A stretch of 64,000 nt of DNA. Source: Cutibacterium porci. Lineage in GTDB: Bacteria > Actinomycetota > Actinomycetes > Propionibacteriales > Propionibacteriaceae. Of this stretch, positions 21,756 to 31,228 are shown one piece after another. Every line of letters starts with the position of its first letter. The first letter of the stretch is position 1. The notes beneath the pieces were generated by a model. It was not told the origin of the DNA and ran no database searches. It saw only the letters and a list, made by a program, of their open reading frames with translations. Location of the stretch: assembly GCF_009696315.1 (NCBI RefSeq), contig NZ_VUMG01000002.1, forward strand, positions 620,001 through 684,000, written 5' to 3'. A program made the position numbers and the translations under genes.

Positions 21756-22499
21756 ATGAGCGCTGCCCCACGACCACCCGGTCTGTGCCCCAGCGCCTCC
21801 CTACACGAGATCCGAGCGGCCAAGAAAGAGGCCACTCAACGCCTTCTCGGCGCAACTATGGGGCTATCAGACGAGGAATGGCAAGCACCAAGTCGGCTTG
21901 CCGGATGGACTCGTGCTCACATCGCCACCCACCTGGCTCGCAATGCCGAAGCCTTCGAAGCCGTCACGAAAGCGGTCGTTGCCCACCTAGCAGTCCCTCC
22001 TCTCTATCCTTCTGACGACATCCGTGACCGTGATATCGAACGTGGTTCAGAGCGCACCGGATTGCAGTTGCAAATTGACCTCGACACCACGGCAGGATCT
22101 CTCAATACCGCTTTCGACGCACTCGACGACATGACGCCAGGCACTGTGGTGTCGCTGACCCATGACATCCGCGTCGACGTCACGGACCTCCCAGCGCTAC
22201 GACTCGCAGAGATTGCCCTTCACCACGTCGATCTCGATCTTGGGATGACCGTCGATGACCTGCCCGATGTCGTTGCGCGAACACTCTTAGAGTGGGTCTG
22301 CTTCCGCCTTCGGGATCGCCCTGAAGTCCCGGCTATGCGTATTGTCTCTGATTCTGGCTTGACAGATCGCATTGGCGGGGTCGGATTCGCGACCACGATC
22401 CATGGGCCTGATGGCGCACTGGCAGGATGGCTATCGGGCAGGGGGGGAACTGAGCGGATCGCCGGAGCTGACCAACTCGCCGTCCCTATGCTCATCTGA
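21756..22499 (+). CDS. Maleylpyruvate isomerase family mycothiol-dependent enzyme
   Basis: A 247-residue DinB/MDMPI-fold protein. Metal-binding positions are visible in GWTRAHIATHLARNAEA near residues 45-62 and in LAEIALHHVDLDLG near 150. Family members use mycothiol, the actinobacterial thiol, or are uncharacterised. ATG at 21756 preferred over the upstream TTG. Followed at 35 bases by the MBL gene, likely one operon; together they resemble a thiol-linked detoxification pair, which is inference. Confidence 0.85.
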   Translation: MSAAPRPPGLCPSASLHEIRAAKKEATQRLLGATMGLSDEEWQAPSRLAGWTRAHIATHLARNAEAFEAVTKAVVAHLAVPPLYPSDDIRDRDIERGSERTGLQLQIDLDTTAGSLNTAFDALDDMTPGTVVSLTHDIRVDVTDLPALRLAEIALHHVDLDLGMTVDDLPDVVARTLLEWVCFRLRDRPEVPAMRIVSDSGLTDRIGGVGFATTIHGPDGALAGWLSGRGGTERIAGADQLAVPMLI

Positions 22500-22534
22500 G
22501 CATCGCCGGCTCACCGTCCTAGGAAGGAATCGTC

Positions 22535-23191
22535 ATGCCGCTCTACCACGTTGATCCCGGTTCCGAAGCTGCCCTGGTGAGGGTCAACGATGACGTTGAC
22601 CTCATCAAGATCTCGGTAGGAACTATGGATAATAACGCCTACCTCATCCACCCAGGAGCTGGGCCTGCCATCCTGGTAGATGCAGCTGCCGAGCCCGGTC
22701 GGCTCAAGGCCCTGATCGGTAACGACGAGGTAGGAGCCGTTATTACTACCCATCGACATCAGGACCATACTAGGGCTCTCGCGGACATCATCACCATAAC
22801 GGGAGCCCAGCCATGGTGCGGAGAACCCGACGCCGAAGCTATTGAGGCCACCACAGGAGTAACCTGCCGCACTGTCTGGGACGGTGACCTCTTCCGTCTG
22901 GGCGATATCGAACTCGACGTCATCGGCCTAGTAGGCCACACCCGCGGATCTATTGCCTTGCGTCTGCATGGAAACCCGAGCGACCACGTCCTCACCGGTG
23001 ACTCTCTGTTCCCCGGCGGGGTTGGCAAGACCAATGGAAGCCGCGAATTCGACAGCCTCTACAACGACGTATGCATGAAGATCTTCGCGCCCATGTCCGA
23101 CATGACAGTCATTCATCCCGGGCATGGCGATGCCACAACAGTTGGTGAGGAGCGTCCCAACCTTCCGTTGTGGCGCGCCCGCGGCTGGTGA
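22535..23191 (+). CDS. MBL fold metallo-hydrolase (glyoxalase II-like)
   Basis: A 218-residue metallo-beta-lactamase-fold hydrolase with the zinc motif THRHQDH, a later His in LVGHTRGS, the bridging Asp in LTGDSLFPGG and a final His in HPGHGD. The small size and lack of a signal peptide fit cytosolic glyoxalase II-like thioester hydrolases. SD AGGAAGG before ATG 22535. Convergent with terC, with only 3 bases between. Confidence 0.92.
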   Translation: MPLYHVDPGSEAALVRVNDDVDLIKISVGTMDNNAYLIHPGAGPAILVDAAAEPGRLKALIGNDEVGAVITTHRHQDHTRALADIITITGAQPWCGEPDAEAIEATTGVTCRTVWDGDLFRLGDIELDVIGLVGHTRGSIALRLHGNPSDHVLTGDSLFPGGVGKTNGSREFDSLYNDVCMKIFAPMSDMTVIHPGHGDATTVGEERPNLPLWRARGW

Positions 23192-23194
23192 GCG

Positions 23195-24178
23195 TCAGAC
23201 TTTAGCGTCATCTTTGCGACTCTTGATGAGGCTCGCGACTGTGGTGAGAACGAGGGTTGCAACAATGACGCCCAATGACCAACCAATCGGGACCTCCGTG
23301 CTGAAGCCGAGGTGGGCGTCAAGCCCGTAATGGTGCATCGCGTGGCCAATGAGTTTGAGGGCAATAAAACCTAAAATTACGGCAAGCCCCAGCGACAAGT
23401 ACACCAAGCGTTCTAGCAGACTTCCGATCAAGAAATACAACTGGCGCAGGCCCATGAGGGCAAAGACGTTAGCGGTGAAGATGAGATACCCCTCGCTCGT
23501 AAGCCCATAGGACGCAGGAATCGAGTCGAGGGCGAAAAGCAGGTCCGTGACACCCAAAGCAACGCAGACCATGAACATTGAGGTTGCAAGAGTCTTGCCG
23601 TTCTCGCGAACGAAAAACTTTGTGCCGCGATAATCGCCAGTTGTCGGAACCGTGTTCTTGAACCATGTCATGAAACGGCCATCGACACCAGGCGTGTCAT
23701 CCTCGTCTGCATCGTCGCGGTGACGATACTCGCGCACCTGGTCAACAGCCGAGTACAGCAGGAAGGCACCGAAGATGAAGAACACCCACGCCCACGCCTC
23801 AAGAATGGCTTGCCCCAAGGCAATGAAGACGCCACGGAAAACGAGCGCGACGATAATGCCCACTAGCAAGGCAAACTGCTGAAGTTTCCGTGGAACGCGG
23901 AACCTCTCCATCAAAATGAGAAAGATGAACAGGTTGTCGATCGACAAGCTGTACTCAGTTAGCCAGACTGCAAAGAACTGTCCACCTGCAGCATGGCCTT
24001 GCAGGGTCCACACTCCCAGGCCGAACAACACCGCAAGGCCAACGAAGACGCCGACAAAAGTGACGCATTCCTTCGTGGAAGGAACATGGGGTTTTCGTCC
24101 CAGAATGAGAACGTCAAATAAGAGCAGGGCTCCCATCACAAGGATGGTGATGATCCAAACATAGGCGTGAACGTGCAA
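23195..24178 (-). CDS. TerC family membrane protein, probable manganese exporter
   Basis: A 327-residue polytopic protein with about nine membrane segments and the TerC core (LTEYSLSIDNLFIFLILMERF, DLLFALDSIPA) whose acidic residues line the ion path. The start is TTG at 24176-24178: GGAGG sits 7 bases upstream (24186-24190) and the product begins with the family N-terminus (HVHAYVWIITILVM). The longer open frame upstream runs through the leader and is not coding. Several TerC proteins move Mn2+; the probable yybP-ykoY leader upstream fits that role. Confidence 0.92.
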   Translation of the reverse strand: MHVHAYVWIITILVMGALLLFDVLILGRKPHVPSTKECVTFVGVFVGLAVLFGLGVWTLQGHAAGGQFFAVWLTEYSLSIDNLFIFLILMERFRVPRKLQQFALLVGIIVALVFRGVFIALGQAILEAWAWVFFIFGAFLLYSAVDQVREYRHRDDADEDDTPGVDGRFMTWFKNTVPTTGDYRGTKFFVRENGKTLATSMFMVCVALGVTDLLFALDSIPASYGLTSEGYLIFTANVFALMGLRQLYFLIGSLLERLVYLSLGLAVILGFIALKLIGHAMHHYGLDAHLGFSTEVPIGWSLGVIVATLVLTTVASLIKSRKDDAKV

Positions 24179-24207
24179 ACCCGGGCCTCCAAAGGGATAG
24201 AACGAAG

Positions 24208-24323
24208 GTCCGGAGGTCTCGTCCGTCCCGGTGCATCGCTTTACCGGAACTGTGCAGCCGGATCGTGATGGCACGATCGTGATGACGACCACACTTTTCT
24301 CAGGAGTACTCCCCTCCAAGGAC
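24208..24323 (-). ncRNA. Probable yybP-ykoY manganese riboswitch in the terC leader
   Basis: On the minus strand the leader contains GGAGGGGAGTA near its 5' end, GGTCGTCA in the middle and GACGAGACCTCCGGAC at its 3' end. These match the conserved 5' loop (GGGGAGUA), the GUCGUCA segment and the closing ...GACC strand of the Mn2+-sensing yybP-ykoY family. The ends pair as P1 (GTCC-TT-GGAGG with CCTCC-G-GAC). The CCTCC strand (24212-24216) could instead pair with the terC SD GGAGG, which suggests control of translation. Family assignment is by recall of the consensus. Confidence 0.75.
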
Positions 24324-24363
24324 TTCTATACTGGCACATCGGTAACCGCGACCGCGACTCTGC

Positions 24364-26469
24364 TTACCGGTTCGCCTCCACCATTTGACGCAGTTCCTTT
24401 TTCAGATCAGCAATTTCGTCACGCAGTCGGGCAGCAACCTCAAACTTGAGTTCGCCTGCGGCAGAACGCATGTCGTTGGTGAGATCGACGATAAGATTGC
24501 CCAGATCCTCTTCGGCCATCTTGGATGCGTCGAGTCGTTTACCTTGAGCTGCGCGCTGCTCGTCAGTAATCATCGAGTTGTAACCGCGGTGGCCCTTGCC
24601 ATAGTTGAATTTCTCGACGAGCTCATCAGTATCGGCACCTTCGCGGGCCAGCATTTCAGTGATGTCACCGATCTTCTTACGTAGTGGCTGCGGATCGATC
24701 CCGTGCTCCTTGTTATAAGCCATCTGGATGTCACGACGGCGGTTTGTCTCGTCAATCGCGACGCGCATGGAGTCGGTGATCTGGTCGGCGTACATGATGA
24801 CTTGTCCGTTGACATTTCGGGCAGCACGGCCCACGGTCTGGATCAGCGAACGTTCAGAACGCAAGAAGCCCTCCTTGTCGGCGTCGAGAATCGCCACCAG
24901 GGAGACTTCAGGGAGGTCAAGCCCCTCTCGTAGCAAGTTGATACCGACAAGCACATCGAACTCGCCGATGCGCAACTCTTTGAGTAGCTCAATGCGTTTG
25001 AGGGTGTCGATCTCCGAATGCAGGTAGCGGGTCCGAATCCCGTGCTCCATGAGATAATCAGTGAGATCTTCAGCCATTTTCTTCGTCAGGGTCGTCACTA
25101 GGACACGATCACCACGGTCGACTCGTGCGCGAATTTCTCCCATGAGGTCGTCAATCTGGCGACGCGTGGGCTTGACAATAATCTCCGGATCCACCAAGCC
25201 CGTCGGACGGATGATCTGCTCGACGACACCGTCGGCTCGCTCAGTCTCGTAGGAGCCAGGGGTAGCGGACAGGTAGACGGTTTGACCTATCCGCTGGGTG
25301 AACTCGTCGAACTTGAGCGGACGGTTATCCATCGCGCTGGGCAGCCGAAAACCATGCTCAACTAACGTCCGCTTACGGCTCATGTCCCCCTCATACATGC
25401 CACCAATCTGTGGCACCGTCACATGGGACTCATCAATGACAAGCACAAAATCTTCAGGGAAATAGTCAAGTAGACAGTTCGGAGCCGAGCCGGGTGCGCG
25501 ACCGTCAATGTGGCGCGAGTAATTCTCGATACCAGCGCACGCGCCAACTTGCTGCATCATCTCGATGTCGTAGGTTGTGCGCATTCGTAGCCGCTGGGCT
25601 TCCAACAGTTTCCCGTCACGCTCTAGAACGGCTAGGCGCTCTTCCAGTTCCTGCTGGATAGAGGCGATAGCCCGCTCCATACGTTCCGGGCCGGCAACAT
25701 AGTGAGTGGCCGGGAACACGTAGACCTGCTCGTCCTCACTGATGACCTCTCCCGTGAGCGGATGCATCGTTGTGAGGGCCTCAATTTCGTCGCCGAAGAA
25801 CTCGACGCGCAGCGCGTTCTCCTCGTAGACCGGAAAAATCTCGAGGGTGTCACCACGTACCCGGAAGGTGCCGCGCTCTCCTGACATGTCGTTACGGACG
25901 TACTGGTTGGTGACGAGGTCGCGCAGCAACTCATCGCGATCCCACTCTTGGCCGACCTCCAGCGGAATCATCCGATCTACGTATTCCTGAGGCGTGCCCA
26001 GACCATAAATGGCCGAGACGGTTCCCACCACAATGACGTCGCGCCGGGTGAGCAGCGAGTTCGTCGCAGAGTGACGTAACCTTTCAACTTCCTCGTTGAG
26101 GCTGGAATCTTTCTCGATATAGGTATCCGTCTGGGGAATATACGCCTCAGGTTGGTAGTAATCGTAGTAAGAAACGAAGTACTCGACGGCATTGTCCGGA
26201 AAGAACGTACGTAATTCCTGGGCAAACTGGGCAGCCAGCGTCTTGTTGGGTTGCATGACGAGCATCGGGCGCTGCAGCTTCTCCGCCAGCCACGCCACGG
26301 TGGCCGTCTTGCCAGTACCGGTGGCGCCGAGCAGAACGACGTCCTGTTCGCCGCTGTTGACCCTCTTCTCTAACTCCGCGATGGCCTGCGGCTGGTCACC
26401 AGAAGGCTGAAACTCACTGACGACGTGAAACGGGGCAACGCGGCGAGTGATGTCAGTGACAGGGCGCAT
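24364..26469 (-). CDS. uvrB: Excinuclease ABC subunit B
   Basis: Damage-verifying helicase-like subunit of excision repair. In 701 residues: Walker [12 protein letters not shown], the beta-hairpin region [20 protein letters not shown]-like VIDESH, helicase motifs [10 protein letters not shown] and QTVGRAARN, and a C-terminal UVR domain ([20 protein letters not shown]) that contacts UvrC/UvrA. Complete. A 7-bp inverted repeat (24261-24278) follows its stop. No LexA box was recognised upstream. Confidence 0.97.
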   Translation of the reverse strand: MRPVTDITRRVAPFHVVSEFQPSGDQPQAIAELEKRVNSGEQDVVLLGATGTGKTATVAWLAEKLQRPMLVMQPNKTLAAQFAQELRTFFPDNAVEYFVSYYDYYQPEAYIPQTDTYIEKDSSLNEEVERLRHSATNSLLTRRDVIVVGTVSAIYGLGTPQEYVDRMIPLEVGQEWDRDELLRDLVTNQYVRNDMSGERGTFRVRGDTLEIFPVYEENALRVEFFGDEIEALTTMHPLTGEVISEDEQVYVFPATHYVAGPERMERAIASIQQELEERLAVLERDGKLLEAQRLRMRTTYDIEMMQQVGACAGIENYSRHIDGRAPGSAPNCLLDYFPEDFVLVIDESHVTVPQIGGMYEGDMSRKRTLVEHGFRLPSAMDNRPLKFDEFTQRIGQTVYLSATPGSYETERADGVVEQIIRPTGLVDPEIIVKPTRRQIDDLMGEIRARVDRGDRVLVTTLTKKMAEDLTDYLMEHGIRTRYLHSEIDTLKRIELLKELRIGEFDVLVGINLLREGLDLPEVSLVAILDADKEGFLRSERSLIQTVGRAARNVNGQVIMYADQITDSMRVAIDETNRRRDIQMAYNKEHGIDPQPLRKKIGDITEMLAREGADTDELVEKFNYGKGHRGYNSMITDEQRAAQGKRLDASKMAEEDLGNLIVDLTNDMRSAAGELKFEVAARLRDEIADLKKELRQMVEANR

Positions 26470-26584
26470 AGCTCCACCCTAGTTCAAGCCACCCGCGATG
26501 GGATCAGCTGAAAGCGTGCGACCGGGTTCGAGACCTCAGATCCGCAAGCCTGCATCTCCGGTCCCGATGAGCCTGGCTGGATGA

Positions 26585-26770
26585 GCCTCCCACCCGTATT
26601 GTGGAATCATCCGTGGATACTCGGACTATCTTCATGGCTCGAAGAAACATGGCAGTTCAGTTCAAGGGGTCAACTTTGTGCGCTCGCCATGCGTCAAGGC
26701 CGGCAGTTGGTCCTATGCTCGCACCGATGCAGCATGGTTCGGGAACAAGGCTTGGTACCGCACCTGCTGA
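26585..26770 (+). pseudogene. Remnant of a lactococcin 972-family bacteriocin gene
   Basis: In the frame ending at the TGA 26768-26770 the translation contains YSDYLHGSKKHGSSV, then VRSPCVKAG, SWSYARTDAAWFGNKAWY and a final RTC. This has the layout of the lactococcin 972 mature peptide (SNY.H..K.H.SSV, then a Cys/AG/W block, then GN.A.Y near the C-terminus). The frame opens right after a TGA at 26582-26584, and no start codon, SD or signal peptide is found in the 115 bases back to uvrB, so the secretion signal is lost. Downstream genes are the class that accompanies this bacteriocin family. Homology is by eye. Confidence 0.72.
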
Positions 26771-26781
26771 CAACCCCATCA

Positions 26782-26816
26782 CAGGCGGCACGCCCTACGG
26801 TGGGACGTGCCGCCTG
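26782..26816 (+). terminator. Perfect 11-bp hairpin after the bacteriocin remnant
   Basis: CAGGCGGCACG pairs exactly with CGTGCCGCCTG around a 13-base loop, 12 bases after the remnant's stop and 38 bases before the membrane-protein start. It fits a partial terminator setting a higher level of bacteriocin than transporter message. Confidence 0.65.
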
Positions 26817-26854
26817 GTACCCCTCCACGGTCCGATCAGAAGGAAGCCGCCACA

Positions 26855-28115
26855 ATGATAAGACGACCCTCACCGGTATCCCTCCCCTACTTTCTGACGG
26901 CAGTTGTCGCCGTTCTTATGGCATCATTCTGTTGGGCGCGGTAGAAACGGTGCTCCCCTCAGCTAGGCACCCCGTCATCGTTCTCGTCGAGGGAACACCA
27001 GCCCGAAACGTCTCGGCGGTCGACTCGTGGATGTCCACGTATTCGCAACGACAACATGTGGCGGTCGGGCGTTGGCAGGCCGATCTGAACAATCTGGAAT
27101 CCTCTCGGGGGCTCTATGTAGTTTCCGCAGCCGGCCGCACTCTCAATCCGTTTCCTAAGGGTTACCCGAATCTGTCATCGCACATGGTCACCCATATCGC
27201 CCACATGGATCAAGATCAATCCACCGATCGCAGCGGCGAGTACCTCGTCTGGCAACGCCGCCGATGCCACCACATTCGCCTCCGGAATGAGTGCATTGGG
27301 GTTTCGCTCCTCGGGACAAGGCCAGGTGAACCTGGGACTCGTTGCCAGCCATAATCCTGGCATCATCAAGGCGTACGGCGGGATGATGGGGGCATTGGCC
27401 GCCCTGGTCATGGCGGCGGTGTTCGCCCGGACTCGGCGTTACGGTATTCTCCGTTTGCACGGTCACTCGTGGCTACACCATGCCAGCCGAGAAACTCTTC
27501 ATGCGGTATCCGTCGCAGCGTGTAACGGCTTTGATCAGTGTGCCGATCCTCGGCTTTTACAACGGTTTAACTCAATGGATGCGATGGTTTCGCTGGTCAA
27601 TCCAGATATGGCCGTCGCAGTACTCCTCACAGTCGAGATCGTGACGTTGGGTCAAGCGCAGAAATCCTGGCTCAGGTCAAGGGTCGAATGACCAGTCTCC
27701 CGGTCTTCTCCGCCTCGTATCTGCTTCGCTTTCCGGTGGCCATGTTGGCGATACTGCTGATAGTTTCAGTCACCTCTGCCACACGGGAACTGTGGCGCTA
27801 TGAAGACCAACAAGCCCAATGGGCCACGGTCGATCGCCACGTGGGGCGGATCACATCGGCTCGGCTCTCACGACTATTTCACCTTCGGGCAGCAGTTCCC
27901 CGAACAGGGTCTGTCAGCAACGACGACCGATCCCGCAATGATCCGCGTCCCCTCAGGACTATTGCCGGGTGATGACCTCACCACAGCATTGACTACCGGT
28001 GGAATTCTCCTGCTCGATCCCAATTCCGAGTCCCGACGCGTCACGTCCAGCCCCTCGCTTGCCAGGGCAGTTGCCAGCATCTCCCCTACAGGGGCATCCA
28101 CAGCCCAGAACGCTT
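26855..28115 (+). pseudogene. Frameshifted bacteriocin-associated integral membrane protein (TIGR01654/DUF1430-like)
   Basis: ATG 26855 follows AAGGA and encodes a signal-like start (MIRRPSPVSLPYFLTAVVAV) that stops at 26942. Coding then continues in another frame (VIVLVEGTPARNVSAVDSWM to HMVTHIA, about 26940-27200), shifts again (ATTFASGMSALGFRSSGQGQ, then the membrane stretch AYGGMMGALAALVMAAVFAR, to about 27470), and later gives the stretch SYLLRFPVAMLAILLIVSVT from 27688 and the block FPEQGLSATTTDPAMIRVPS up to about 28090. At least three frame changes mean it cannot be expressed whole. The family is inferred from layout and from the bacteriocin-like remnant upstream. Confidence 0.65.
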
Positions 28116-28583
28116 CCCGACAGCGGCCACATCGTGATCGACGGCACGGACATCCTTGCCATCCCGCGTCGACGGCACAAGCGTGTCCGCCGTGAGACCA
28201 TTGGCTACCTCTTCCACGCTCTGCTCGAGAGCGCTACGGTACGCGAAAACCTAGACATCGCAGCGCACCCAAGACCCTTACTACCCAAACCCTCCTTCGC
28301 ATCCGCCTTGGAACGCGTTGGACTGCCCGGGCAGGAACAAACTCCCGTACACACCCTTAGCGGAGGCGAACAGCAGCGTGTCGCCTTGGCTCGATTGCTC
28401 CTCAAGCCGAGCCGGATCATCCTGGCCGACGAACCCACGGCCTCACTTGACCGCGACAACGAGGACATGATCCTAAATCTTCTACAAGGCCTCGCCAATG
28501 AAGGCAAAGTGATACTTCTCGCCACTCACAGCGACCGAGTCGCGAGTCGTTGTTCGCAGGTGCTGTCACTGCACCATCGCTGA
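28116..28583 (+). pseudogene. Truncated ABC transporter ATPase, Walker A missing
   Basis: From PDSGHIVIDGTDILAI the frame continues with TVRENLDIA, the signature LSGGEQQRVALARLLLKP, Walker B IILADEPTASLD and the switch histidine in ATHSD, to a stop at 28583. The N-terminal third with Walker A is gone, and the Q-loop reads YLFHALLESATV, lacking the expected Gln. The membrane-protein remnant runs straight into it, so one deletion probably removed the end of one gene and the start of the next. It cannot bind ATP normally. Abuts coaE, convergent. Confidence 0.85.
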
Positions 28584-28596
28584 TTGTCCGATCGCT

Positions 28597-29256
28597 TCAC
28601 GTCGAGAAACGAGACGACTCGCTCTCAATGATTGTCGACCATGCACGGTTAACTTTTCCCGGAAGATCCCTCAACGGCCCACTGGTGTCGATGACGATGT
28701 CGGCAGCCGCCAGACGCTCCTTGCGAGAAGCTTGAGCACGAATCCTCGCCCATGCATCGTCCTGGCTAGCCCCATCCCTCTCGACGACTCGACGAACCTG
28801 TTCGGCAGGGTCGATATCCGTAACCACCACGACGTCGAACTCGTCGGCCCGCCCAGTCTCGACAAGCAAGGGAATATCGTGGACGACGACCATGACTCCT
28901 TTGGCGATGCGGGCCTGGTCATCGACTCGACGGGCAGCCTCCTCCACCAGTGGATGGATGATGGATTCGAGGCGATGTCGGGCCCGTGAATCAGAAAACA
29001 CGATGGACCCCAAGGCGGCCCGATTCAGGGAACCATCGGCAGCAAGAATCTGTGGTCCAAAGGCCTCGACGACCTGGGCGAGGCCTTGCGTCCCAGTAGC
29101 GACGACGTCGCGAGATAGCTGATCGTAGTCGATAATGGTGGCCCCGTGGGCGGCCAGCAGCCGAGACACCGTCGATTTTCCACTGGCAATACCACCGGTC
29201 AGACCGACGCGAACCACACCATCTGGCTCAACGCCACGAATAGCCCGTTCCGGCAT
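28597..29256 (-). CDS. coaE: Dephospho-CoA kinase
   Basis: Phosphorylates the 3'-OH of dephospho-CoA, the last step of CoA synthesis. P-loop GLTGGIASGKSTVSRLL, then the conserved IIDYDQLSRDVV and VHDIPLLVETG blocks. The ATG at 29254-29256, 5 bases after AAGG, gives 219 residues; a GTG 11 codons earlier has poor SD spacing. Its 3' end is 13 bases from the decayed ABC ATPase. Downstream of rpsA, as in many actinobacteria. Confidence 0.94.
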   Translation of the reverse strand: MPERAIRGVEPDGVVRVGLTGGIASGKSTVSRLLAAHGATIIDYDQLSRDVVATGTQGLAQVVEAFGPQILAADGSLNRAALGSIVFSDSRARHRLESIIHPLVEEAARRVDDQARIAKGVMVVVHDIPLLVETGRADEFDVVVVTDIDPAEQVRRVVERDGASQDDAWARIRAQASRKERLAAADIVIDTSGPLRDLPGKVNRAWSTIIESESSRFST

Positions 29257-29358
29257 CGTCACCTTGTCACCTGTCCCCGTGTACGTCACACCCTCAGCAT
29301 AAATTGGCTGGGGCAGCCATTGTCATCACATGAGTACAGCGATAGGCTGACGCACAAC

Positions 29359-29386
29359 GAGGGTCCCACCTACCGGCGGGACCCTC
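29359..29386 (-). terminator. Terminator-like hairpin after rpsA
   Basis: GAGGGTCCC pairs perfectly with GGGACCCTC around a 10-base loop, 22 bases past the rpsA stop. No U run. Confidence 0.6.
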
Positions 29387-29407
29387 GAAGAATGGTCAAC
29401 GAACCAC

Positions 29408-30904
29408 TCAGTTGTGCGTCAGCTTGTCACGCAGGGCCTGCAAAGCCTCATCAGAGGCCAGCGAACCTTCAGTCGGGCCGCTGGTGTAAGACGACTGAGC
29501 ACCTCCATCGGCCAGAGCGGCCTCCTGATCAGCCTGCTCGGCCTCGATGACCTGCTTGCGGTGAGCTTCCCAACGAGCTTGAGCCTCGGCGTACTGCTGC
29601 TCCCAAGCGATACGCTGCTCGTCGTAGCCCGGCTTCCACTCGTTAGTCTCGGGATCGAAGCCCTCCGGGTAGATGTAGTTGCCATCCTCGTCGTAAGAAG
29701 CAGTCATGCCGTACAGCGACGGATCGAACTCGTCAGACTCGACGTCGATACCCTCGTTGGCCTGCTTGAGAGACAGCGAGATACGACGACGATCAAGGTC
29801 GATATCAATGATCTTGACCATGACATCGTCATTGACGCTCACAACCTGCTCAGGGATCTCAACGTGGCGCTCGGCCAGCTCGGAGACGTGAACCAGACCC
29901 TCGATGCCATCCTCGACGCGAACGAAGGCACCGAACGGAACGAGCTTGGTGACCTTGCCGGGGACGATCTGGCCGATCTGGTGCAGACGGGCGAATGCCT
30001 GCCACGGATCTTCCTGAGTCGCCTTGAGGGACAGCGAAACGCGCTCGCGATCCATATCGACGTCCAGCACCTCGACGGTGACAGGCTGTCCAACCTCGAC
30101 GACCTCACTCGGATGGTCAATGTGCTTCCAGGACAGCTCGGAGACGTGAACCAGACCGTCTACGCCGCCCAGATCCACGAAGGCACCGAAGTTGACGATC
30201 GAGGAGACGACACCCTTGCGGATCTGCCCCTTCTGCAGCTGGTGCAAGAAGTTCTGGCGAACCTCGGACTGGGTCTGCTCCAGCCATGCGCGACGCGACA
30301 GCACAACATTGTTGCGGTTCTTGTCGAGCTCAATGATCTTGGCCTCGATCTCTTGACCCACATACGGCTGAAGATCGCGAACCCGACGCATCTCGACCAG
30401 AGAAGCGGGAAGGAAGCCTCGCAGGCCGATGTCAACGATAAGTCCGCCCTTAACAACCTCGATGACGGTGCCGGTAACGACGCCGTCCTCTTCCTTGAGC
30501 TGCTCGATCGTGCCCCAAGCCCGCTCATACTGCGCGCGCTTCTTGGACAGGATCAAGCGACCCTCCTTGTCCTCCTTCTGCTGGACAAGGGCCTCGATCT
30601 CATCACCGACGTTAACGACCTCGAAGGGGTCCACATCGTGCTTGATCGACAACTCTTTGGACGGGATGACACCCTCGGTCTTGTAGCCAATGTCAAGGAG
30701 GACCTCATCACGGTCCACCTTGACGACGGTTCCAGAGACGATATCGCCGTCGTTGAAGTACTTGATGGTGGCGTCCACAGCGGCCAAAAAGGCCTCCGGG
30801 CTGCCAAGGTCGTCAACCGCTACGGATTCATGGGCGGTGTTGGCGGCATTCTGCTGGTCGGTGTCGACCGGGTTCGAGGTGGAGGCCTCAGTGGAGGAGG
30901 TCAT
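29408..30904 (-). CDS. rpsA: 30S ribosomal protein S1
   Basis: Binds mRNA at the small subunit. The 498-residue protein has four S1 domains (starting near residues 50, 140, 230 and 310; for example DGDIVSGTVVKVDRDEVLLDIGYKTEG and GQIVPGKVTKLVPFGAFVRVEDG), the short actinobacterial form, then a variable acidic/Gln-rich C-terminal tail. GGAG lies 10 bases before ATG. The first and second domains are the diverged ribosome-binding ones, as expected. Monocistronic with its own 3' hairpin. Confidence 0.97.
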   Translation of the reverse strand: MTSSTEASTSNPVDTDQQNAANTAHESVAVDDLGSPEAFLAAVDATIKYFNDGDIVSGTVVKVDRDEVLLDIGYKTEGVIPSKELSIKHDVDPFEVVNVGDEIEALVQQKEDKEGRLILSKKRAQYERAWGTIEQLKEEDGVVTGTVIEVVKGGLIVDIGLRGFLPASLVEMRRVRDLQPYVGQEIEAKIIELDKNRNNVVLSRRAWLEQTQSEVRQNFLHQLQKGQIRKGVVSSIVNFGAFVDLGGVDGLVHVSELSWKHIDHPSEVVEVGQPVTVEVLDVDMDRERVSLSLKATQEDPWQAFARLHQIGQIVPGKVTKLVPFGAFVRVEDGIEGLVHVSELAERHVEIPEQVVSVNDDVMVKIIDIDLDRRRISLSLKQANEGIDVESDEFDPSLYGMTASYDEDGNYIYPEGFDPETNEWKPGYDEQRIAWEQQYAEAQARWEAHRKQVIEAEQADQEAALADGGAQSSYTSGPTEGSLASDEALQALRDKLTHN

Positions 30905-31029
30905 GTAGTAGGACTCCGATTGATGTCATGTGGCTTGAAACACGCCGCAGCCCCGACCCTGGGGATCGAGCACGATCTACTCCCGTCCGAGATCGCACAG
31001 ACCACAACGCAGAAGCAAGCGTAATACCA

Positions 31030-31045
31030 TGACCCCAATGGGTCA
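31030..31045. promoter_or_regulatory. Palindrome TGACCC-CAAT-GGGTCA between rpsA and the sortase gene
   Basis: A perfect 6-bp inverted repeat in the 324-base divergent region. On the minus strand its right half forms TTGACC, which could be the -35 of an rpsA promoter with TATTAC 14 bases on (short spacing). No other element was recognised in this interval. Confidence 0.35.
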
Positions 31046-31228
31046 ACCGACCTTCCCTTCACCAACGGCGACGGCTACGCACGTCATTACCCATGAGATG
31101 AATTAAATGGGAATCCTCCATCTAAGAGGGTACCCTGCATCTGGATCCGCTCCTCGGACTCGCATCCACTTTCGGGAAAATCAACCCCGAGACTGAACCC
31201 CTCTCAAGCCTTGGAGGACATCACAGTT

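Noticed and set aside
26581-27354. A single 257-residue protein in one frame
   Set aside because: The frame mixes non-coding sequence, the reverse of the true bacteriocin frame and part of the membrane protein; the pieces only make sense with frame changes.
29414-31024. 536-codon open frame on the plus strand
   Set aside because: Mirror of rpsA (S1 repeats give the repetitive LxxVNQT pattern). Not a protein.
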